DNA of 64,000 bases from Alphaproteobacteria bacterium (GCA_006226495.1 SBGU01000031.1:1-64000); one strand, 5' to 3'; positions 8,376-18,512 are shown, counted from the first letter of the stretch. Notes: generated by a model not told the origin, from the letters alone. Numbers and translations: made by a program.

Positions 8376-9701
8376 TTAGCCGCGCTCGTCCGCGCTGACC
8401 CAGTCCCTGTCCAGGGTCCGCGACGCCAGATACAGAAGGGCAGCGGCCGCAACATAGAAGGCGGTGCCCACCAGGATTGAATAGCGCAGGGATTCGTCGC
8501 CGTAGCTGGCCTTCAGCGCATCCGAAATCGCACCGATGATCACGGTGCCAAGGCCAATGCCGGTCAGGTTGTTGATGAACAGGAAAATGGCCGACGCGGT
8601 CGAGCGCATGTTCGGCGGCACCAGATGCTGCACGGCGGCCAGCACGGGGCCCAGCCACATGAGGCCAAGGGCCGTCGGCACCAGCATCACCACCATCGCC
8701 AGCTCAAAACTCGGCGCCATGATGCCGGCCATATAGAAGGGGATGGTCAGGATGAAGGCAATCGCCGGGATGCGGGCATAACCTGCCTTCTTGCCGCTCC
8801 TGGCGCTGCGGTCCGCCAGCCAGCCGCCACCCCAGATGCCGATCACACCGCCCACCAGCAGGATGGCACCAAAGGTGGTCGAAGCTTCAAGGATCGTCAG
8901 GTTGAAAGAGCGCACAAACAGGGACGGCAGCCAGAAAAACAGGCCATAACCCATCATGGACGAACAGCCGGCCCCAAACGACAGGAGCCAGAAACCGGGT
9001 TTGGACACCAGCGCCTTGACCACTTCGATCACGCCCGGCTTGTCTTCGCTTGCCAGCGCACCATCAAACTGGCCGCGTTTCGGTTCCTTGACCAGCATGC
9101 GAAAAACGGGGGCGATCAGGATACCGGCAATGCCAACCACAAAAAACGCCACACGCCAGTCGACCTTCGAGGCCATGTAACCGCCAAAGGCAATGCCCAG
9201 CGCGCTGCCGATCGGGATACCGAAACTGTAGATGCTGAGCGCGCGGGCGCGCTGTGATTGCGGGAAAAAGTCGGCGATCAGCGAATAGGCCGGTGCCACA
9301 CCACCCGCTTCACCGACACCGACACCAAGGCGCGCCAGGAAAAGCTGGGTGAAATTTTGCACAAGGCCGCATACGGCGGTCATGCCGGACCAGACCACCA
9401 GCGAGATGGTCATGATCCAGGTCCGGCTTTTGCGGTCCGCGAGCCAGGCGATGGGAATGCCAAGCGAGGTATAAAAGAGCGCAAACGCCAGCCCGCCCAT
9501 CAGGCCAAGCTGGGTATCGCTCAGCCCCAGGTCTTCCTTGATCGGCACCGCCAGGATGCCGATGATCTGCCGGTCGATGAAATTGAAGGTGTAAACCAGC
9601 ACCAGCATGAACAGCACCAGGGCGTTCTTGCGGAAAATGCCGTCCTCATTCTGCGGGGACAGGCTGGCCGGGCCTTTGGCGGGCATGTCTGTGTCGGTCA
9701 T
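8376..9701 (-). CDS. MFS transporter, Spinster-like
   Basis: 441 residues with about 12 hydrophobic segments and the major-facilitator loop signature between helices 2 and 3 (GIPIAWLADRKSR). The N-terminal FNFIDRQIIGILAVPIKEDLGLSDTQLGLMGG stretch is characteristic of the Spinster-like proton-coupled branch that is expanded in sphingomonads and relatives. It is an inner-membrane carrier; the substrate cannot be read from sequence. The ATG at 9701 has AGGAG upstream. It lies 93 bp downstream of an alpha/beta hydrolase in the same direction, so the pair may share a transcript and a substrate class. Confidence 0.85.
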   Translation of the reverse strand: MTDTDMPAKGPASLSPQNEDGIFRKNALVLFMLVLVYTFNFIDRQIIGILAVPIKEDLGLSDTQLGLMGGLAFALFYTSLGIPIAWLADRKSRTWIMTISLVVWSGMTAVCGLVQNFTQLFLARLGVGVGEAGGVAPAYSLIADFFPQSQRARALSIYSFGIPIGSALGIAFGGYMASKVDWRVAFFVVGIAGILIAPVFRMLVKEPKRGQFDGALASEDKPGVIEVVKALVSKPGFWLLSFGAGCSSMMGYGLFFWLPSLFVRSFNLTILEASTTFGAILLVGGVIGIWGGGWLADRSARSGKKAGYARIPAIAFILTIPFYMAGIMAPSFELAMVVMLVPTALGLMWLGPVLAAVQHLVPPNMRSTASAIFLFINNLTGIGLGTVIIGAISDALKASYGDESLRYSILVGTAFYVAAAALLYLASRTLDRDWVSADERG

Positions 9702-9794
9702 CGGTCGTTCACTCCTGAAACTGAAAACAGGAGCATCGGCTGAACGCGCAACGGACCTCCCCTCCCAATCATCCGGCCTTCCCGGGCCGGGCCC

Positions 9795-10625
9795 CTATGC
9801 GGGCGGCGCCAACGATAGACCAAATTCAACGATTGTTGAATTAAATTCTTCCGGCTCCTCAAGATGCGGGGCATGGCCTGAGTTTTCAAAGGCTTTCAGC
9901 CGCACATCGGGCACATGCTCTGCGAACCAGTCGAACACTTCGGGGCCATAGAACTGGCTTTTTTCACCGTAAGCCACCAGCATCGGCACCTGGCAGTCGG
10001 ACAGGAAATCGCGGTAGTCGGTATCGAGAAGCGCCATCCACAACAGCTTCATGGAGGCGGGGTCGTCCTTGATAGCCTCAGCCGCCAGGCGGTCGATCTG
10101 GCTTTCCGCCGGACTGCCATCGCGGGCCAGCGAGCGGCGCACCAATGCGCGGGTCAGGTCGGCCCAGGGGCGTTCGAACATCGGCAAGGCCGACACGCGG
10201 TCCACCGCACCGCGCGATCCCAGGTCCCAGCCGTTTTCGTTCAGCACCTTGGGCGACATGTCCTCGACCACCACAGCAAGGATGCGGTTGTCGTCATGAT
10301 TTTCAAGGTAACTCCAGGCCGTGCTTGCGCCCATCGACCAGCCGACAAGAATGACATGCCTGAGATCAAGCGCCGTCATCAGTTCGGCGATATCGCCCGC
10401 AAGGGTGTCGATGCCGCCGCCGTCCGGCAGCGCGCTTGACGCACCGTGCCCGCGCAGGTCGGGCACCAGAACCCGGTGGCTGTCGCCCAGTGCGGCCACC
10501 TGGCCGTCCCAGAAGGCACCGCCCGTGACCCAGCCATGCAGGAACAGGAACGTCACGCCGCCAGCCGTTGCGCCTGTGTCGCGGTAGGCCATGCGGCCCC
10601 CGTCAGAAAGAATGAAATCCGGCAT
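9795..10625 (-). CDS. Alpha/beta hydrolase
   Basis: 276 residues, cytoplasmic, with no signal peptide. It shows the oxyanion LHGW segment, the DLRGHGAS turn, the nucleophile elbow GWSMG and the late NSGHAPHLEEP stretch carrying the catalytic histidine, as in the hydrolase/haloperoxidase-like alpha/beta family. Substrate unknown. I start at the ATG at 10625 because GGGAGGG lies just before it; an in-frame ATG at 10664 lacks a ribosome site. It sits between a GabT-like aminotransferase and the MFS carrier, all minus strand with short gaps. Confidence 0.8.
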   Translation of the reverse strand: MPDFILSDGGRMAYRDTGATAGGVTFLFLHGWVTGGAFWDGQVAALGDSHRVLVPDLRGHGASSALPDGGGIDTLAGDIAELMTALDLRHVILVGWSMGASTAWSYLENHDDNRILAVVVEDMSPKVLNENGWDLGSRGAVDRVSALPMFERPWADLTRALVRRSLARDGSPAESQIDRLAAEAIKDDPASMKLLWMALLDTDYRDFLSDCQVPMLVAYGEKSQFYGPEVFDWFAEHVPDVRLKAFENSGHAPHLEEPEEFNSTIVEFGLSLAPPA

Positions 10626-10702
10626 TGTCCCTCCCCGCCGTTCGGTATCCCTAACATCGGTCATACCGGTGGCGGGGCAAGGGTGCCAGACAGAAGTTTC
10701 TT

Positions 10703-11983
10703 TTATGCGGCAGCCACCAGGGCGGCCTCAAGGATATCCAGCCCTTCCTCGAGCTGGTCTTCGGGAATGGTCAGCGGCACCAGAAGCCGGATGGTATTGG
10801 CCCAATAACCGCAGCTCAGGATAATCAGGCCACGTATCAGCGCCTCGGCGGTCAGTTTGCCGACCAGCAGCGGGTCGGGCTTGTTGCCGCCCTTCTCTGC
10901 AACCAGTTCAAAAGCCACCATGGCGCCCAGGCCGCGGATATCGCCGATGGGCATGGTATCGGCCCGGTCCTTCATGGCCTGCAGGCGTTCTTTCATGCGC
11001 GCGCCCAGCTTGTCAGCGCGGGCACACAGGCCTTCTTCGGCGATCACATCCATCACAGCGTGGGCCGCAGCACAACCGATCGGGCTGCCGCCATAGGTGC
11101 CGCCCATGCCACCCGGCGCCGGCGTGTCGATGACCGAGCGTTTGCCGATCAGGCCCGACAGCGGGAAACCGCCCGCCAGGGCCTTGGCCACCGTGATCAT
11201 GTCGGGTTCGATATCATAATATTCGGTCGCGAACAGTTTGCCGGTGCGGGCAAAGCCGGTCTGGATCTCGTCGCAGATCAGCATGATGCCATGCAGGTCG
11301 CAGAGCGCGCGCAGGCGGGCCATGAAATCCTTGGGCGCAATATAAAAACCACCCTCGCCCTGCACGGGTTCAAGGATGATGGCGGCCACATCTTTGGCCT
11401 CGATATCGGTTTTAAACAGCGCTTCAAGGTGCGCAAAACTGTCGTCCACGCTGATGCCATGATGTTCAACCGGGAACGGCGCATGGTAAATGCCCGGCAC
11501 CCCAAGGCCCGCGCCCGTGCGGTAGGGCATGATCTTGCCGGTCAGCGAACCGGTGAGCGCCGTGCGGCCATGGAAAGCACCGCGGAACGCAATCACGCCC
11601 GGCCGGCCGGTGTGGCTGCGCGCCACCTTGATGGCGTTTTCCACCGCTTCGGCACCGGTGGTGAAAAAAATCGTCTTGGCATCGGCAATGGGGGCGGCGT
11701 CGTTCAGACGTTCGGCCAGCGCCACATAGGGTTCATACTGCACCACCTGGAACGCGGTATGGGTATATTGGTCAAGCTGCTTGCGCACCGCCTCGATCAC
11801 CTTCTGGTGCCGATGGCCGGTGTTGCAGACCGCGATGCCCACGGCGAAGTCGAGGAAGCGGCGGCCGTCGGCGTCCCACAGTTCGGCATTTTCAGCGCGT
11901 TCGACAAAGACAGATGTTGCCGATGCAACACCTTGCGGCACGGCCGCCTTGCGGCGGGCGAGAAGATTTTCGTTATTGCTCAT
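10703..11983 (-). CDS. Class III omega-aminotransferase, GabT-like
   Basis: 426 residues, the size of 4-aminobutyrate aminotransferases. It transfers an amino group from an omega-amino acid (GABA or beta-alanine) to 2-oxoglutarate using PLP. Visible features are the FFTTGAEAVENAIK segment that cradles the phosphate, IILEPVQGEGGF, CDEIQTGFARTG with the PLP-ring Asp, and AKALAGG with the Schiff-base lysine. GGAGAG precedes the ATG at 11983. A LysR regulator is divergent, a classic arrangement for control of this gene. Because the window also encodes pyrimidine degradation producing beta-alanine, it could serve that route, but the two loci are 27 kb apart. Confidence 0.87.
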   Translation of the reverse strand: MSNNENLLARRKAAVPQGVASATSVFVERAENAELWDADGRRFLDFAVGIAVCNTGHRHQKVIEAVRKQLDQYTHTAFQVVQYEPYVALAERLNDAAPIADAKTIFFTTGAEAVENAIKVARSHTGRPGVIAFRGAFHGRTALTGSLTGKIMPYRTGAGLGVPGIYHAPFPVEHHGISVDDSFAHLEALFKTDIEAKDVAAIILEPVQGEGGFYIAPKDFMARLRALCDLHGIMLICDEIQTGFARTGKLFATEYYDIEPDMITVAKALAGGFPLSGLIGKRSVIDTPAPGGMGGTYGGSPIGCAAAHAVMDVIAEEGLCARADKLGARMKERLQAMKDRADTMPIGDIRGLGAMVAFELVAEKGGNKPDPLLVGKLTAEALIRGLIILSCGYWANTIRLLVPLTIPEDQLEEGLDILEAALVAAA

Positions 11984-12120
11984 GGTCACTCTCCGGCGCC
12001 GGGCGCGCGCATGGCTCCGGCATATCTGGCGGTTTCCAGCATATTGCCAGAGACTTTCCCTTGAATACATGACCAGCTTCAGCGATATATTTGACATTTT
12101 ATACAAACAAGGACCGATCC

Positions 12121-13011
12121 ATGGCCACCCCCCTTGCCGCCCGGTTGGGTGATGTCGATATCCGGCTGTTGCGCGTCTATGTCGCGGTGGCGGAAAGCGG
12201 CGGTGTGACCGGCGCCGCCCTGACCCTGAACCTGGACCCGTCCACCATCAGCCGACAATTGACCGAGCTTGAAACACGGCTTGGTCTCAGGCTCTGTGAA
12301 CGCAGCCGCGCCGGTTTCTGGCTCACGGAAGAAGGCCGGGCGGTGTTGTCCCACGCCCGCACCCTGTTGGCCGCGCTCCGCGATTTCAGCCAGCATATCG
12401 GCGAAATCCACAAGGAACTGGAGGGCGAATTCGCGATTGCGGTGGCCGATACCATCATCTGGGACCCCCGCCTGAGGTTGCCCGCCGCCATCGGGGGCCT
12501 GAAGACGCACAGCCCGAAGGTGGAACCGATGATCGAGATCCTGCCGCCCGACGATGTGGAACGCGCGGTCGCCGGCAAGGATTGCCATATCGGCCTGATG
12601 CCGGCGATCACACGGCGCCCGAGCCTGAAATACGACACCCTGTACCAGGAAGAAAACGCGCTGTATGCCGTGCCTGGCTGCCCGGCGGCGGGTGCAGTGG
12701 ATATCCAGTCGCTGATGGCAACACCGGTTGCGACCGTGCGGTACGAATCGCGCATGGCCGCCATGGTGCAGAAGCTGGGCCTGAAGGCCGGTCCGCGCAC
12801 CAACACCACCGAAGGCGTGGCCGCACTCATTCGCACCGGCCTCTATCTCGGATATTTCCCGACCTATTACGGCGCGATATTCGAAGCGCGGGGCGAATTG
12901 GCGCGCCTTGCCATTGCCGATACGACTTATGAAGTGGACATTTGTGCCGTGACCGCAGACAGCGACCAGCCGTCCACACTCACGAACCTGTTCCTCGGTT
13001 TCCTGAAATAG
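12121..13011 (+). CDS. LysR-family regulator
   Basis: 296 residues: an N-terminal winged helix-turn-helix (RLLRVYVAVAESGGVTGAALTLNLDPSTISRQLTELE, about residues 16-52), followed by a periplasmic-binding-type effector domain. It is transcribed divergently from the GabT-like aminotransferase, with about 137 bp between the two starts, and is probably its regulator and autoregulator. The ATG at 12121 has a weak AAGGA upstream; the frame extends ten codons further. The effector is unknown, perhaps an amine or amino acid. Confidence 0.87.
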   Translation: MATPLAARLGDVDIRLLRVYVAVAESGGVTGAALTLNLDPSTISRQLTELETRLGLRLCERSRAGFWLTEEGRAVLSHARTLLAALRDFSQHIGEIHKELEGEFAIAVADTIIWDPRLRLPAAIGGLKTHSPKVEPMIEILPPDDVERAVAGKDCHIGLMPAITRRPSLKYDTLYQEENALYAVPGCPAAGAVDIQSLMATPVATVRYESRMAAMVQKLGLKAGPRTNTTEGVAALIRTGLYLGYFPTYYGAIFEARGELARLAIADTTYEVDICAVTADSDQPSTLTNLFLGFLK

Positions 13012-13014
13012 CCG

Positions 13015-14037
13015 TCAGCGGCTGACGTCCAGCCCGCTGTCGGCCAGAAGCTGTTCCACCTGCTGCAGGGTCACAAGGTTGAAATCACCCGGGATGGAAT
13101 GTTTGAGGGTCGCAGCGGCCGTGCCAAAATCGATGGCATATTGTTCGCCCTTGCCCGACACCAGGCCATGCAGCACACCGGCCGCGAAGGCATCGCCGGT
13201 ACCGATCCGGTCGACAATGCCGTCCAGCGGATAGGTCCGGGCGTGCCAGACCGCCTCCCGCGTGAACATGGCGGCGGACAATTCGTGATATTCTACCCCG
13301 TGCTGGGTACGGAAGGTGGCCGAGATATGGCTGAGCTTCGGGAAGGTCTCGAACGCCAGCGCACAGGCCTTCTGGCGCCGGTCCATGACATCAGGGTCCG
13401 CGAAGTTTTGTCCCAGGATCAGCGCCACATCCTTTTCATTGATGAAGGCATAAGTGGCGTGGCCCAGGATTTCCCTGAGGATCGCCACCTTGTCGCCATT
13501 CCACTGGGACCACAGTAGCTCGCGGTAGTTGCCATCGAATGACACGGCAACACCCGCGCGCACGGCGGCCTGCACCGCCTTCAGGCAGCTTTCCGCCGCC
13601 CTGGGGCCGATGGCCGGCGTAACACCCGACACATGCAACAGCGATGCACCATCGAAGATGGCATCCCAGTCGCGGCTGTCGGGTTCGGCCAGCGCGAAGG
13701 CCGAATTGGCCCGGTCGTAGATGACTTCCGACCGGCGCAACACCGCCCCGTGCGACAGGAAATATTGCCCCATGCGGCCCACACCGGTGGCGACATGGCG
13801 CACATCGACACCGTAGCGGCGCAGGGCTTCGACGGCACCCGAGCCCAGCGCATTCGCCGGGATGGTGCTGACCGAGCGCACGTCATGGCCGAACCGGGCC
13901 AGGGAGACGGCGACATTGGCCTCCGCCCCGCCAAAATGGGCCTCCAGCCGTGGCGACTGCAGCAGGATTTCACGCCCCGGCGGGCTGAACCGCACCAGAA
14001 GTTCGCCAAAACAGACGATATGACCGGCCCTATTCAT
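13015..14037 (-). CDS. kdgK: 2-dehydro-3-deoxygluconate kinase
   Basis: 340 residues of the PfkB/ribokinase sugar-kinase family. It phosphorylates KDG to KDPG with ATP, the entry to the Entner-Doudoroff aldolase step. Visible are the N-terminal FGELLVRFSPPG and FGGAEANVAVSLARFG substrate-binding stretches, and the C-terminal PfkB signature RIGTGDAFAAG with the catalytic Asp. The assignment to KdgK rather than another sugar kinase rests on the sequence and on its position as third gene after kduI and kduD. The ATG at 14037 has GGGGAAGG about 8 bases upstream. The KDPG aldolase gene eda is not in this window. Confidence 0.9.
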   Translation of the reverse strand: MNRAGHIVCFGELLVRFSPPGREILLQSPRLEAHFGGAEANVAVSLARFGHDVRSVSTIPANALGSGAVEALRRYGVDVRHVATGVGRMGQYFLSHGAVLRRSEVIYDRANSAFALAEPDSRDWDAIFDGASLLHVSGVTPAIGPRAAESCLKAVQAAVRAGVAVSFDGNYRELLWSQWNGDKVAILREILGHATYAFINEKDVALILGQNFADPDVMDRRQKACALAFETFPKLSHISATFRTQHGVEYHELSAAMFTREAVWHARTYPLDGIVDRIGTGDAFAAGVLHGLVSGKGEQYAIDFGTAAATLKHSIPGDFNLVTLQQVEQLLADSGLDVSR

Positions 14038-14075
14038 AGCATGCCTTCCCCTAGAAGCCCTTGACCCCAATGATG

Positions 14076-14834
14076 TTAGCGCGCGAGCCAGCCGCCGTCG
14101 ACCGGGATCACCGCCCCGTTCACATAGGCCGCCGCGTCGGACGCCAGGAACACGGCCGCGCCGCCCAGGTCCTTCGGGTCACCCCACCGCCCGGCCGGGA
14201 TACGGCCCAGGATTTCGGCATTGCGCTTTTCATCCGCCCGCAGTGCGGTCGTGTTGTTGGTCGCAAAATAACCGGGGGCGATGGCGTTCGTCGTGATGCC
14301 CTTCGATGCCCATTCGTTCGCCAGCAGTTTGGTAAGGCCCGCCACGCCGCTTTTGGACGATGTGTAGGACGCCACACGGATACCGCCCTGGAACGACAGC
14401 ATGGACGCGATATTGATGATGCGGCCCGGCTTGTTCGCAGCCACCAGATGCCGCGCCACGGCCTGGCTGAGGAAGAACACGGTCTTGAGGTTGACATTCA
14501 TCACCTCGTCCCAGTCCTGCTCCGTGAAATCGAGCGCGTCATTGCGGCGGATGGTGCCAGCGTTGTTGACAAGGATGTCGACACTGCCAAGGGCCGCCAC
14601 GGCTTCATCGACCACCCGGGTCGACACAGACGCATCCCCCAAGTCGGCCTGGATGAAATGGAACTTGCGTCCAAGGGCTTTCACCTCGGCTTCGGTTTCC
14701 GTGGGCACACTGCGGCCCGCGGCCGCGATGTCGGCACCTGCGGCGGCAAGCGCCACCGCAAGGGCCTGGCCAAGGCCGGTGTTGGCGCCGGTTACCAGCG
14801 CCACACGACCCGAAAGGCTGAAAAGATTACTCAT
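14076..14834 (-). CDS. kduD: 2-dehydro-3-deoxy-D-gluconate 5-dehydrogenase
   Basis: 252-residue short-chain dehydrogenase that reduces 2,5-diketo-3-deoxygluconate to KDG with NAD(P)H. It has the Rossmann TGANTGLG motif near residue 15, NNAG near 91, the catalytic YTSSK (Tyr/Lys) and the C-terminal PVDGGW. The FQGGIRVASY and SKGITTNAIAPGYFATNNT stretches are typical of KduD. It lies between kduI (12 bp upstream) and kdgK in one minus-strand operon, which supports the specific name. It acts in the cytoplasm. Confidence 0.93.
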   Translation of the reverse strand: MSNLFSLSGRVALVTGANTGLGQALAVALAAAGADIAAAGRSVPTETEAEVKALGRKFHFIQADLGDASVSTRVVDEAVAALGSVDILVNNAGTIRRNDALDFTEQDWDEVMNVNLKTVFFLSQAVARHLVAANKPGRIINIASMLSFQGGIRVASYTSSKSGVAGLTKLLANEWASKGITTNAIAPGYFATNNTTALRADEKRNAEILGRIPAGRWGDPKDLGGAAVFLASDAAAYVNGAVIPVDGGWLAR

Positions 14835-14845
14835 GGTCCCTGCCC

Positions 14846-15694
14846 CTATTTCAGTTGGCAGATATCGAGCACATGCATGTCGGTATAGTCGAGGTTTTCC
14901 CCGCCCATGGCCCAGATGAAGGCATAATTCTGCGTGCCGGAGCCCATATGGATCGACCAGGGTGGCGAAATCACGGCTTCTTCGTTTTCAACCACGATAT
15001 GGCGTGCCTTGTCGGGTTCACCCATGAAGTGGAATACGCGGTCGCCGCCCTTAAGGTCGAAATAGAAATAGATTTCCGACCGGCGGTCATGCAGGTGTGG
15101 CGGCATGGTGTTCCAGACACTGCCGGTCTCGAGGATCGTGAGACCCAGGAGCAGTTGGCAGGACTTGCAGGTTTCCGGCACGATATACTGGTAGATCGTG
15201 CGTTCGTTCGAGGTTTCGAGCGCGCCGCGCTTCAGGGGCACGGCCTTGTCGATCGAGATTTTTACCACCTCGTAACGGTGGTGCGCCGGCGTGGACGCCA
15301 GATAGAATTTGGCCGGGTTTGCGGAGTCGAGGCTTTCGAACACCACATCCTTCGACCCCATCGGGATATAAAGGCCGTCACGCGGCTTCATTTCGTAGAC
15401 CGTGCCATCGACCGTGATGCGGCCTTCGCCGCCACCGACGTTCACGGCGCCCATCTCGCGGCGCTCAAGGAACGGATGGTCCTTGGCCGACGCCGGCACT
15501 TGCTGCAGCGGCAGGGCAACCGGGCCATCCACGGGTGCGGCGCCACCGATCACAAAACGCTCATTATGCGAATAATTCAGGGTCACCTTGCCGGCCACGA
15601 ACATGCCGGTCACAAGATAGCGGTCGCGCAGGTCGTCGTTACTGACACCATCCATCATGGACGGATGGGTTGCCTGATAGGTCTTTTCAAACAT
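14846..15694 (-). CDS. kduI: 5-dehydro-4-deoxy-D-glucuronate isomerase
   Basis: 282 residues, matching KduI length. It isomerises 5-keto-4-deoxyuronate, released from unsaturated pectin oligomers, to 2,5-diketo-3-deoxygluconate. The cupin-like fold is seen in the [18 protein letters not shown] stretch, with the HxH and Glu metal ligands, and a later WSIHMGSGT with a further His. It is first in kduI-kduD-kdgK. The start at 15694 has GAGGAG six bases upstream; the longer frame lacks a ribosome site and runs through the operator region. The LacI-type operator at 15757-15770 precedes it. Confidence 0.95.
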   Translation of the reverse strand: MFEKTYQATHPSMMDGVSNDDLRDRYLVTGMFVAGKVTLNYSHNERFVIGGAAPVDGPVALPLQQVPASAKDHPFLERREMGAVNVGGGEGRITVDGTVYEMKPRDGLYIPMGSKDVVFESLDSANPAKFYLASTPAHHRYEVVKISIDKAVPLKRGALETSNERTIYQYIVPETCKSCQLLLGLTILETGSVWNTMPPHLHDRRSEIYFYFDLKGGDRVFHFMGEPDKARHIVVENEEAVISPPWSIHMGSGTQNYAFIWAMGGENLDYTDMHVLDICQLK

Positions 15695-15756
15695 GGTTTT
15701 CTCCTCAACTCCTGGAGGCCCCTTCCCGGGCCGTTTCCGGTTCATGTCCTGAATAA

Positions 15757-15770
15757 GGTAACCGGTGTCA
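15757..15770. promoter_or_regulatory. LacI-type operator before kduI
   Basis: GGTAACCGGTGTCA, whose minus-strand reading TGACACCGGTTACC is identical to the site at 18577-18590 before the hydratase-TRAP operon. It lies 63 bp upstream of the kduI start and between kduI and the LacI gene's 3' end. Confidence 0.75.
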
Positions 15771-15845
15771 TTTTTCGGAACCATATCGTGCGGACCGCGT
15801 CCGCGCAACGGATTTCCGAGATTATTTTTGTGCCCGCCGCTCGCC

Positions 15846-16979
15846 TCAGCGCGAGGGTTTGGCGGACGATTCCCTGATCACCAGTTCCGGCGTGAAACTG
15901 ATGGGTTCGCTGCGTTTCGGCGCGTCGCGGTCCGCCAGCAGCATGGCCGCTGCGGTCTTGCCCATTTCGCGGATCGGCAGCTTTACGGTCGTCAGCGTCG
16001 GCGAAATGCGCGAGGCAATCGGCGTATCGTCGAAACCAACCACGGTGATGTCGTATGGCACCCGCACGCCCACTTCGCGCGCGGCCTGGTAAACACCCAG
16101 CGCCATCTCGTCGTTACCGGCGAAAATGGCGGTCGGCCGGTCGGGCCGCCCCAAGAGCCGGCGCGCACATTCAACGCCGGAATCGAAGGTATAACCACCC
16201 TCTTCCACCATGTCGGGAGCGAGGGTCAGGCCAAATTCGGCAAGGCCGGCTTCGAAGCCGCGCTGGCGTTCGTGGGCCGAGCGGAACATATCAGGGCCGT
16301 GGATGTGGCCGATGCGGGTATGGCCCAGTTTTGCAATATGGCGCGCGGCCTGGCGCGCGCCCTCGGCATCATGGGTGCGGATCATGCGGTCGGGCGTATC
16401 CAGTTCGACCGACGCAATGCGCACATAGGGGCAATTGGCCTCGCGCAACAGGTCGGCGACCTTTTCATCCTCCGACACCGACGGTGGCAGGATGGCGCCA
16501 AACAGGCGCTGCTGTTCGATAAAACTGCCCATGGCCTCATAAAAACGCGGCGCATTCCGGTCGCAGGGGCGCACCACCAGTTGGAAGCTGGTGTCCTCAA
16601 GTGTATCGAGGATGCCGCGCTGCATGTTCACCACATATTGCGGACTCGGGTTATCATAGATCATGGCCACAAGGAACGAGCGGCGAAACGCCAGCGCCCG
16701 CGCCTGCAGGTCGGGCGAGAAGTCATGCTCGGCGATGATTTCCTTGATCTTCTTGCGGGTTTCCTCACGCACACGCGGCGATTCATTGATCACCCGCGAC
16801 ACGGTTTTTTTGGAAACATTCGCCAGCCTGGCGATATCGTTGATCGTCAGTTTGGTCCTGGTTTTTTCGCCGGCTGGCGCCCCGGTATTCTGGAGGCCGT
16901 CTGCCTGGTCGGATGCCTGATGCTTGTCTTTATCTGTTGGCACGCCCTGAACTCCTGCCCCTACCCCATTTTTGGTCAT
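15846..16979 (-). CDS. LacI-family regulator of the pectin locus
   Basis: 377 residues. After a polar N-terminal extension of about 43 residues comes the LacI helix-turn-helix ([24 protein letters not shown]), the hinge helix region ([10 protein letters not shown]) and a sugar-binding-protein-like core ending in [18 protein letters not shown]. It lies between the kdu operon and pectate lyase. The recurrent TGACACCGGTGTCA sites in the locus have a CG-centred palindrome, as expected for LacI operators, and probably bind it. KdgR-type LacI regulators of pectin use exist in other proteobacteria; identity with them is inference. The start is uncertain because in-frame starts exist further in, closer to the helix-turn-helix. 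Confidence 0.85.
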   Translation of the reverse strand: MTKNGVGAGVQGVPTDKDKHQASDQADGLQNTGAPAGEKTRTKLTINDIARLANVSKKTVSRVINESPRVREETRKKIKEIIAEHDFSPDLQARALAFRRSFLVAMIYDNPSPQYVVNMQRGILDTLEDTSFQLVVRPCDRNAPRFYEAMGSFIEQQRLFGAILPPSVSEDEKVADLLREANCPYVRIASVELDTPDRMIRTHDAEGARQAARHIAKLGHTRIGHIHGPDMFRSAHERQRGFEAGLAEFGLTLAPDMVEEGGYTFDSGVECARRLLGRPDRPTAIFAGNDEMALGVYQAAREVGVRVPYDITVVGFDDTPIASRISPTLTTVKLPIREMGKTAAAMLLADRDAPKRSEPISFTPELVIRESSAKPSR

Positions 16980-17040
16980 GCCCCCGAAATCTAGAGGGCA
17001 TGACCATCTTTAGCCAGTTTTATTTAAGGCTGGCAGCCTG

Positions 17041-18417
17041 TTAGGTCCCGTGCGCCTTGGCGCCACTGTCCAGCGCACCGTCGGCCGCTGGTTCCATGGT
17101 ATCGAGGTTCCACAGCGCCGGATCGAACTTGCGGTAGCTTTCCTTCATCACTGGATACCCGCCGACTTCCTGTTCGCTGTCGATGATGGTGCCACGCCCT
17201 TCGGCCACGTCGGCCAGAACACGCACGTCATTCTGGTCGCGGTCCCACGGCCGTGCACCCACGGTTGCCAGCACCCAGGCTTCGACATCCTCGGCCGGTT
17301 TCGCATTCAGGCCTTCGGGCCAGTCGAGCGGTTTTTTGGACGGGATGATCCTGGCAGGGCCGGTTTCATAATGGCCGATTTCCGGCAGCGGCTGGCCAAT
17401 GCGGTCGACCGCAATATTGTCGCGGCCATGATACCGAAGGTCGCCATTGCCACCCAGCATCAGGAAGCTGGACACGGTCGGTGTCGACGGCCCGGCGCGC
17501 AGCACGTTGCCAACCGCCGTCATGCGGCCATCCTGGGGCGGTACCGCGCCCCATTCCAGGCCCTGCAGGTTATAATGCACACCACGCTGGCCGGGGTTGT
17601 AGATGAAATTGTTGACGATGGCGCCGTGCACGCCGCCCTTGAACAGCGGGTTGCGCTCGAAGTTATGCGCATACAGGTTGGCATAGATCAGGATGTCGCT
17701 GACATTGTCATGGATCAGCGAGCCCTTCGAATGCTCGCCCTTCGCGTGGGTCGAATGCGACAGGCCCTCGGCAATCAGGTTATGGCTGAAGGTGATCGCA
17801 TGCGAGGTGCCCTTGCGCCATTCTTCCGGCGTGTCGCCGGTGAAGCGCGGGCCGGAGGCCGAAAGGTTCTCGTCGGTCGCCCAGGTCAGCGAATTATGAT
17901 CGACAATCACGTTCCAGGCGCCCGCCGTGGTGGTGATGGCATCGATGTCGTGCCCGCTGCGTTTGGGGTACCCGCCTTCGCCCGGACGAATGCGCAGGTG
18001 CTGCACAATCACATCATGGGTCGCGATGGTCAGGCCGCCCTTGATGATGGTGATGCCGGGTGACGGCGCGGTTTGGCCTGCGATGGTCAGGAACGGTTCC
18101 GAAATCTTGAATTCGGTGGCGCCAAGGTCGATCACCCCGCCCACTTCGAACACCACAATCCGTGGCCCCTTCGCGGCCAGCGCTTCGGTGAGCGAGCCCG
18201 GACCATGCGGTGCCAGGGTCGTAACCCTGATAATCTGGCCGCCACGGCCACCGGGTGTGTTTTTGGCCCAGCCTTCGGCGCCGGCAAAGGCCAGCGTCTT
18301 GTCGTTCTGTCCGGTATCGGCGCTTGCGGTTGCCGGGAACGCCGGACTCAGGCCCGCAAATACAACAAGGCCCGCGGCCATCAGGCGCCGCGCGCCTGAC
18401 ATCCTGGATCGTTTCAT
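17041..18417 (-). CDS. Secreted pectate lyase, PL1 family
   Basis: 458 residues with a signal peptide (positive start, hydrophobic core, cleavage near ATASA). The mature enzyme starts AFAGAEGWAKNTPGGRGG, typical of PL1 pectate lyases, and continues as a parallel beta-helix. The GHDIDAI and VDHNSLTWATDEN stretches carry the calcium-binding acids. It cleaves polygalacturonate by beta-elimination, giving unsaturated oligomers that feed kduI/kduD. The start at 18417 has GGGGAG upstream. The operator at 18499-18512 lies 81 bp before it. LacI is the next gene downstream in the same direction. Confidence 0.9.
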   Translation of the reverse strand: MKRSRMSGARRLMAAGLVVFAGLSPAFPATASADTGQNDKTLAFAGAEGWAKNTPGGRGGQIIRVTTLAPHGPGSLTEALAAKGPRIVVFEVGGVIDLGATEFKISEPFLTIAGQTAPSPGITIIKGGLTIATHDVIVQHLRIRPGEGGYPKRSGHDIDAITTTAGAWNVIVDHNSLTWATDENLSASGPRFTGDTPEEWRKGTSHAITFSHNLIAEGLSHSTHAKGEHSKGSLIHDNVSDILIYANLYAHNFERNPLFKGGVHGAIVNNFIYNPGQRGVHYNLQGLEWGAVPPQDGRMTAVGNVLRAGPSTPTVSSFLMLGGNGDLRYHGRDNIAVDRIGQPLPEIGHYETGPARIIPSKKPLDWPEGLNAKPAEDVEAWVLATVGARPWDRDQNDVRVLADVAEGRGTIIDSEQEVGGYPVMKESYRKFDPALWNLDTMEPAADGALDSGAKAHGT

Positions 18418-18498
18418 ACTTTTACTCCCCTTCCTCTGCCCCGCCACAATATGACCTTTGGGGCGTTTCCGAGATACAAAACCGATATTATTTGCAAA

Positions 18499-18512
18499 TG
18501 ACACCGGTTTCC
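18499..18512. promoter_or_regulatory. LacI-type operator before pectate lyase
   Basis: TGACACCGGTTTCC, an 11/14 match to the palindromic consensus, between the divergent pectate lyase and hydratase genes and nearer the lyase. Confidence 0.65.

Noticed and set aside
9826-9845. Inverted repeat AATTCAAC...GTTGAATT near the end of the alpha/beta hydrolase gene
   Set aside because: It lies wholly in coding sequence, is AT-only apart from its centre and has no partner copies; it is most simply codon choice.
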